NCBI RefSeq assembly: GCF_031143425.1
Contig: NC_090445.1
Location: forward strand, 1,193,718,691-1,193,782,690
Length of the DNA: 64,000 bases
Direction of reading: 5' to 3'
From: Pleurodeles waltl
Lineage: Eukaryota; Chordata; Amphibia; Caudata; Salamandridae
Shown here piece after piece: positions 56,205 through 64,000 of the stretch. The stretch's first letter is position 1; every line of letters starts with the position of its first letter. The notes beneath the pieces were generated by a model. It saw nothing but the letters and a program-made list of their open reading frames with translations. It did no database searches and had not been told where the DNA came from. Both the position numbers and the translations under genes were made by a program.

Positions 56205-59195
56205 AATACCTTTATTTGTCATTTTTGCATAACGTAACATTCCAGTGGTATGAGTCACAATCACAATGCGTGAAGCAGGTGTCTACTCATGTTCATGCAG
56301 CATGTAAACGTACACAAGTTCAGTGTCAAAAGGATGTGAAGCAGTCGACTATACAACACACCCACTTTTACCCTGTTCAGGGGGCTTAACCGGCCATATG
56401 TCATCTGCCAGCGCCTTCAGAGCTGGTAGTACAGTCATCATCCCCACTCGTCATGTCAGAGTCAGGGTCCAGGAGCTTGTTGCTCATGCTTTGCCATACT
56501 TGGAGATCCTCCCTTACCTTGTCTTATCTAGTTAGCTTCATATGAGTTTCCTTAGCCAACAACCATTCCACTACATCTCTGTGTAAATGAGCTAACCCTG
56601 GGTTATGCTGTCCCAGCCACATAGGCGGTCATTCTGACCCTGGCGGTCATGGACCGCCAGGGCCGGGGACCGCGGGAGCACCGCCAACAGGCTGGCGGTG
56701 CTCCCAAGGGCATTCTGACCGCGGCGGTATGGCCGCGGTCAGAAACGGAAAACCGGCGGTCTCCCGCCGGTTTTCCGCTGCCCTGAGGAATCATCCATGG
56801 CGGCGCAGCTTGCTGCGCCGCCATGGGGATTCCGACCCCCTCACCGCCATCCTGTTCCTGGCGGTTTTGACCGCCAGGAACAGGATGGCGGTGAGGGGTG
56901 TTGTGGGGCCCCTGGGGGCCCCTGCAGTGCCCATGCCAATGGCATGGGCACTGCAGGGGCCCGCGTAAGAGGGCCCCTAAAAGATTTTCAGTGTCTGCCA
57001 TGCAGACACTGAAAATCGCTACGGGTGCTACTGCACCCGTCGCACCCTTCCCACTCCGCCGGCTCCATTCGGAGCCGGCTTCCTCGTGGGAAGGGGTTTC
57101 CCGCTGGGCTGGCGGGCGGCCTTCTGGCGGTCGCCCGCCAGCCCAGCGGGAAACACAGAATAACCGCGGCGGTCTTCTGACCGCGCAGCGGTATTCTGGC
57201 GGCTCCCGCCGGCACTGCGGTTGCCGCGGCCGGCGGGAGTCAGAATGACCCCCATAATGTCCACTCACTCTTGGCAAGTACCAGAGCTTACTGCAAATAT
57301 TTGTATACCATCTTCCGATCTTTGGTCTTTTTGATGTTTGTTGACAAGCAGCATTGAGGGTTGTCACCACTCGCACGGAGGGGACTCTCCCCAGCTTGCC
57401 CACCACTTTGCTTGAGAAGACCTATACTGCTTGGCAGTCCCATATCATATGGAGGAAATCTGCTCCTGGTCGTCCCTATCAGGGACAATTATCAAGGCGA
57501 GTGTGTGAAATGTGAATGATAACCCTGGGGGTCACATACGTGCTGTGCAAAAAATTGCAATGTACTAGTTTAAAGCGGGCATTGCTCAAAACTGTCTTCG
57601 TGAGCCCGCAAAGACATGACCAATCCTCATCCCCCTAGGTGCTCCAGGTCCGTATCCCAGGCCACATGAGCCCACAATTGGGGTTCCGCCACGTTCGCCC
57701 TCAGGTCTTTGTAGAGCAGAGTGATCAAGTGCCTACTCGATTTGCAAGACAACTGAGTCCCTTAGGTGTTTGAAGCCCCTGGCACTGTGGGATAGGTGGA
57801 CCAAGTCTGTTTGGTTGTCTCCACCAAGACGTCATGGTGCAAGAAATGTCCTAATCAGGGCAAACTCTGCTTGCGTGTCCTCGAGGTAATGAAGGTCTGA
57901 TGGGTTACAAATCTCCCATAAATTCGTAGCCCATATTCTTCCATGACTAGAAGGACCTAATTTGTAGCCAACTGTCAGGCCAGTCTCTACACCGGCTACT
58001 CCTGGTGGAAGGGGAGCGTCTCAACACCATGGTTACGAGTCATTGCCATGTTTGTGTTGTTTGTCGCACCACAAATGGCACAGCATCTGGCACCCTCGCT
58101 CCCTCCATCAGCATCGCCGGTACTTGACCAACCTCAACCAACCCAACTGTCCTTGGGTTTTAGCCAGTGCGCCACATTCTGCATGTGCACTGCATAGTAG
58201 TACAGATCCAGCTGTGGCACCTCCAGGCCCCCCTCTCCATATGATGTAGTCAGCATGGAAAAGGCCACTCTGCTGCGTCTACTGGCCCCGTGAAAGGACA
58301 GGAGGATTGAGTCCAACTGCCAGAACACTCTAGCCTGCGGAGGACACAGAGTTCTGAAGGACGTTACAAACAGTGCGGCAGGTACACCATCTTGGAGATG
58401 GTCAGCCTGCCCATCAGTGACAGTGGGAGCATGTTCCAACAGGTGACTGATGCTCTTAGTGCATCCCCTACCCTATACATGTTCACGCGCAGTTGTTGTG
58501 CCAGAGTGTGTGCCACCATGATTCCCAGGTACCTGAATTGGGCCAATTCCCAGCGCATACCAATGTCAGGCACCCTCTCCACTGGCGTTCCAGCCGGAGA
58601 TGCAAGAGGAAACAGTAGGGACTTGCCTTCGTTGATCCAGAGGCCTGACAGGATCCCAAAGTCATCCAACAGGCACAACAGAATCGGCATGCAGTCCCGG
58701 GGGAGCTGAAATAAAACAGAGCTTCATCTATCTTCATAAAGATATGACAGGCTGGACATTTCCCAGTCTTACACCTCAGTCTTGCAGTTCCTATTGAGCC
58801 CAGACTGCCAGGGGTTTCATGACAAGTGCAAAGAGGAGGGGGTAGGTGGCAGTCCAGGTGCATTCCTCAGCCCCGGACCCAGTTCTCGGAGCGACACCAT
58901 CCCACTCACACACTGGCACTGAGTTTGGTGTAGCACAGTTGGACCCAGCCCCGAAATTGTGGACCAAAACCCATGACCAGTGGTACCTCCACAGTGTCAA
59001 AGGCCTTTTTTATGTCAATTGAGATCAGGGCAATTTCGTCTTCACAATGGTCACACTCATGCATGAAATGGGACAGTCGGCATAAGTTCACCCTTATGTT
59101 GGAACCTAGCATAAGCCTGCACTGGTCCTTACGAACCAGGCTGGTCATGTGGGGATTTAGGCTATTGTTGCCACACAAAAGTGGAGCGAGGCAGG
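56205..59195 (-). pseudogene. L1/Tx1-like ORF2, 3' half, broken
   Basis: The minus strand reads the RT palm from ISIDIKKAFDTVE (about 59035-59000) and GFGPQFRGWVQLCYTK. It continues through a frame change to LLFALVMKPLAVW (about 58830), the thumb region LDDFGILSGLWINEGKSLLFPL, FRYLGIMVAHTL and EGGLEVPQLDLYY, and then the Cys/His-poor C-terminus to about 56400. A 3' UTR with AATAAAGG follows near 56205-56215. The YADD box lies in a damaged stretch near 58730-58770. A GC-rich foldback is inserted at 56624-57253. The 5' part is missing (truncated at about 59195), as is usual for L1 copies. Confidence 0.8.
56624..57253. mobile_element. 630-bp GC-rich foldback MITE made of serial hairpins
   Basis: The ends GGCGGTCATTCTGAC and the complement of GGGGGTCATTCTGAC are flanked by ATA (56621-56623 and 57254-57256). 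Removing the unit restores continuous L1 sequence. The ends and GGCGGT motifs resemble the second Harbinger (TCATTAC...GGCGG), so it is probably a non-autonomous relative. The interior is a chain of about twelve adjacent palindromes with arms of 8 to 27 bp. ORFs on both strands reflect this composition, not genes. Confidence 0.85.
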
Positions 59196-59990
59196 GGTGA
59201 GTCCCCGCACTAGGGAGGGAAAGGAAGAAATTTTCCTAACAAGAGGGGGTCAAAGGAATACACTCTTCCTTACATCAATCCTACACCAAACTAAGTATTC
59301 CTCACCAAAGAAAGGTCTTCAACTCTTTCTCTAGGCAAGCAAATCAGAAGTTTATTAATGAAGAAAATAATTATTTTCTTTATATGTGACCCTCACCTAC
59401 TCTAGTAGTGGCATGCTTCATCATCGGGTCCACCTCAGCCCCTAAAAGTCAGGGTGGGCTCAACCATGTTTTTGGGAGCACTTAAGTATAGCCTACTTTA
59501 CGGTCAATGCGGGTATAGACTAAAAACACATGGGAGTGGGAATTACTAGGATTTTATGGTCCTAAGACACTTACTTAAGCCGTTGACTTGTTTCAGCCAT
59601 TGTCTTGGGCAGCTATTTACCTCCTTAATCGTCTGAAACATATTCGAAATGCTGCTGCTAGACTGCTGCTCAAACTCCCTTGAGAAGCTGTGTATTTGTC
59701 ACAAGGTGGTCAGTGGAACAGGACCTACATTTTTTCAAAGCGTCTTAAAAACCTCACACTCCAAGCAAGAAATTTCTCTTTTCTGCAGCCAGGCTTTTGT
59801 CTGCAGCCAGGCTTTAAAACATTAGCAGACTCAGTGATGGTGGATACTTCAGTTTTCTCTTCATATACAGAATGTCTTCTTAAATAAGAGTCAATTACAA
59901 CTTCAATTAAAAGCCCTATAAGCTATATCATATTTAAGAATTCATCGTAAAAATGTATATTTTTTCTTTGCTTTTCCAGTCAGTTCCCCA
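59196..59990. other. Unassigned stretch with a small LINE relic
   Basis: Near 59633-59672 a plus-strand frame reads HIRNAAARLLLKLP, the NAAARLL block found in the C-terminus of L2/CR1-group LINEs. Otherwise no gene or element border was seen. Confidence 0.35.
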
Positions 59991-60002
59991 AACATTTTGT
60001 AT

Positions 60003-61200
60003 GGTTCTTGTAAATGTAACTGTATTTGCAGGAGCGCCCGAAAATGGTTGTATGATGGAACCATGCATGCCGGAACAACGCATGCCTTAACAACGCGGTC
60101 GGAACCACGAGCACATTGTTTCCATACATGCCTTCATCACGAATGCCTTTACAACAAATTTCGTTGTAAAAGCATGCCTAGTAAAGGCATGTGTGGAAAC
60201 GGCATGAGAAATGCCATGCGTGGTTCTTTCATGCTACCCCCAACCTGCCCTGAGGCCCGAAGCTACCTCCACCCCTAATACCTAAACTACCTCAACCCCC
60301 CCCAAACATCATGAACCCTAAAAACAAAAAACTACCCCTGCCCCATAAAACTAAACTACCCCGACACCCCTGCCCGCTCTGAGACATAAAATCTTCCCCC
60401 AATAAGTAAATTAGCCCGACAGCCCCACCCACCCTAAGCCCTAAAAAAAAAACTACCCTTGCTCCATAACACTAAACCACCCCGACACCCCCACCTGCCC
60501 TGAGCCCTAAAAAAGAGAAAAACTATGCCGACCTCCCACCCCTAAAAACTAAATGACCCCGACCTGCCCTAAGCCCTAAAACCTTCTCCCCTAATAAGTA
60601 AACTACCCCGACCCCCCATCCACCCTAAGCTCTAAAAAAACAAACTATCCCAACCCCGCTACTAAAAGCTAAACTACCCCAACCCCCACCTAAGCACTAA
60701 ATCCACCCCACTGATAAAAACTACCCACCAACCCTGCCCCACTTACCTCACCACGTCCTCTCCCGATCCGTCCTCTTCTCTTCTCCCTCCTCCTGCCCTT
60801 CCTTAAACCTTCCCCTTTAAAAATAAACTACCCTGCCCGCACCCTAAGCCCTAAATAAACAAAAAATACCCAATCCCCCCACTCCCACCCTAAAAAATGT
60901 TTTTTGAAAAATAGATCGACCCCCCAAACCCCTGCCCCTTAAAAAAAGAATTACCCACCCCAATCCCTTAATCCACCCCCCACCCCTGCCCCAGTCCCAC
61001 TTACCTCACCACATCCTGTACCGAACAACGCATGGCTTTTTCTATGCCTTAACCACGCATATGCGTAGATTAACATATATGTGGTTAAGACACGGAAAAA
61101 GACATGCATTGTTCCGGCAAGCATGGTTACCCTTGCGTGGGAAACATCTGCGTTGTTTACAATTCGTGGTTAAGGGTGTTTCCCCCCCAGAATGTATGAG
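60003..61200. repeat. Repeat with ACGCATG-type arms and CCTAAA-rich tandem core
   Basis: The flanks (60010-60240 and 61020-61190) are rich in AACAACGCATGCC, GGCATGCG and AACCACGCAT motifs in both orientations. The core (60240-61010) consists of degenerate units of about 60-70 bp on CCTAAAAACTAAACTACCCCGACCCC. It may be one interspersed element with inverted-repeat ends; borders are not resolved. Confidence 0.45.
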
Positions 61201-61277
61201 GAATCACAGGTTTTATATTCATTTTATAATAAATACATTTGTTTGGAGTGAAGACATAGACAAGTCTTTTAAAACCC

Positions 61278-61340
61278 ACACACACACATATATGCATGTA
61301 TAGTATATATATGTGTGTGTGTGTGTGTGTGTATATACAT
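61278..61340. repeat. (CA)n/(TA)n/(TG)n microsatellite
   Basis: A compound dinucleotide tract at the left border of repeat copy B. Confidence 0.9.

Positions 61341-64000
<2,660 letters not shown>

Overview
The window looks like a piece of a very large, transposon-packed amphibian genome, most likely a salamander of the newt type. That assignment is inference. It rests on the mix of element classes (DIRS tyrosine-recombinase elements, several PIF/Harbinger elements, L1/Tx1-like LINEs, very long LTRs, a foamy-like endogenous retrovirus), their deep nesting, and the general look of several repeats. No rRNA, tRNA, CRISPR array or intact host gene was seen. Nearly all coding sequence belongs to mobile elements.

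Layout. 1-1.7 kb: decayed LINE reverse transcriptase. 1.7-6 kb: AT-rich, repeat-poor sequence with one or two exon-like stretches that could belong to a host gene. 6-8.5 kb: decayed DIRS element, interrupted by a LINE tail and a 190-bp hAT MITE with a perfect 8-bp target duplication. 8.7-11.4 kb: non-coding repeat bounded by (TA)n tracts; an inverted copy lies at 61.3-63.5 kb. 12.4-17.4 kb: a 3.1-kb LTR and a truncated inverted copy of the same LTR family; one carries a Harbinger MITE and the other shows the empty site. 17.4-29 kb: an L1 ORF2 start interrupted by an 11.1-kb foamy-virus-like provirus with 1.12-kb LTRs, GTAT target duplication, gag, pol, env and a candidate accessory gene.

29.66-43.96 kb: an unusually large (14.3 kb) PIF/Harbinger element with TTA target duplication. 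It has a spliced DDE transposase, a spliced third gene of unknown function, and a convergent spliced Myb/SANT gene. 43.96-56.2 kb: DIRS sequence split by a second Harbinger element (9.55 kb, TAT target duplication). This one has a spliced Myb/SANT gene, a transposase, and a second SANT-domain gene with a very long low-complexity tail made partly of coding minisatellites. 56.2-59.2 kb: L1 ORF2 3' part (minus strand), interrupted by a 630-bp foldback built from about twelve consecutive hairpins. 59.2-64 kb: degenerate tandem repeats, the second (TA)n-bounded repeat and a long (TA)n tract.

The two Harbinger elements appear to follow a 'transposase + Myb/SANT DNA-binding protein + third gene' plan, each with its own terminal and subterminal motif vocabulary (ATTTATAC and GCGTAAAA in one, TCATTAC and GGCGGT in the other). 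The MITEs in the window carry the same vocabularies. The provirus shows foamy hallmarks: pol has its own ATG overlapping gag, the RT motif is YVDD, env has an N-terminal membrane leader, there is a 4-bp target duplication, and an ORF lies between env and the 3' LTR. Each LTR also holds an identical 37-codon membrane microprotein ORF. All large coding regions carry at least one visible break, so nothing here looks autonomously active today.
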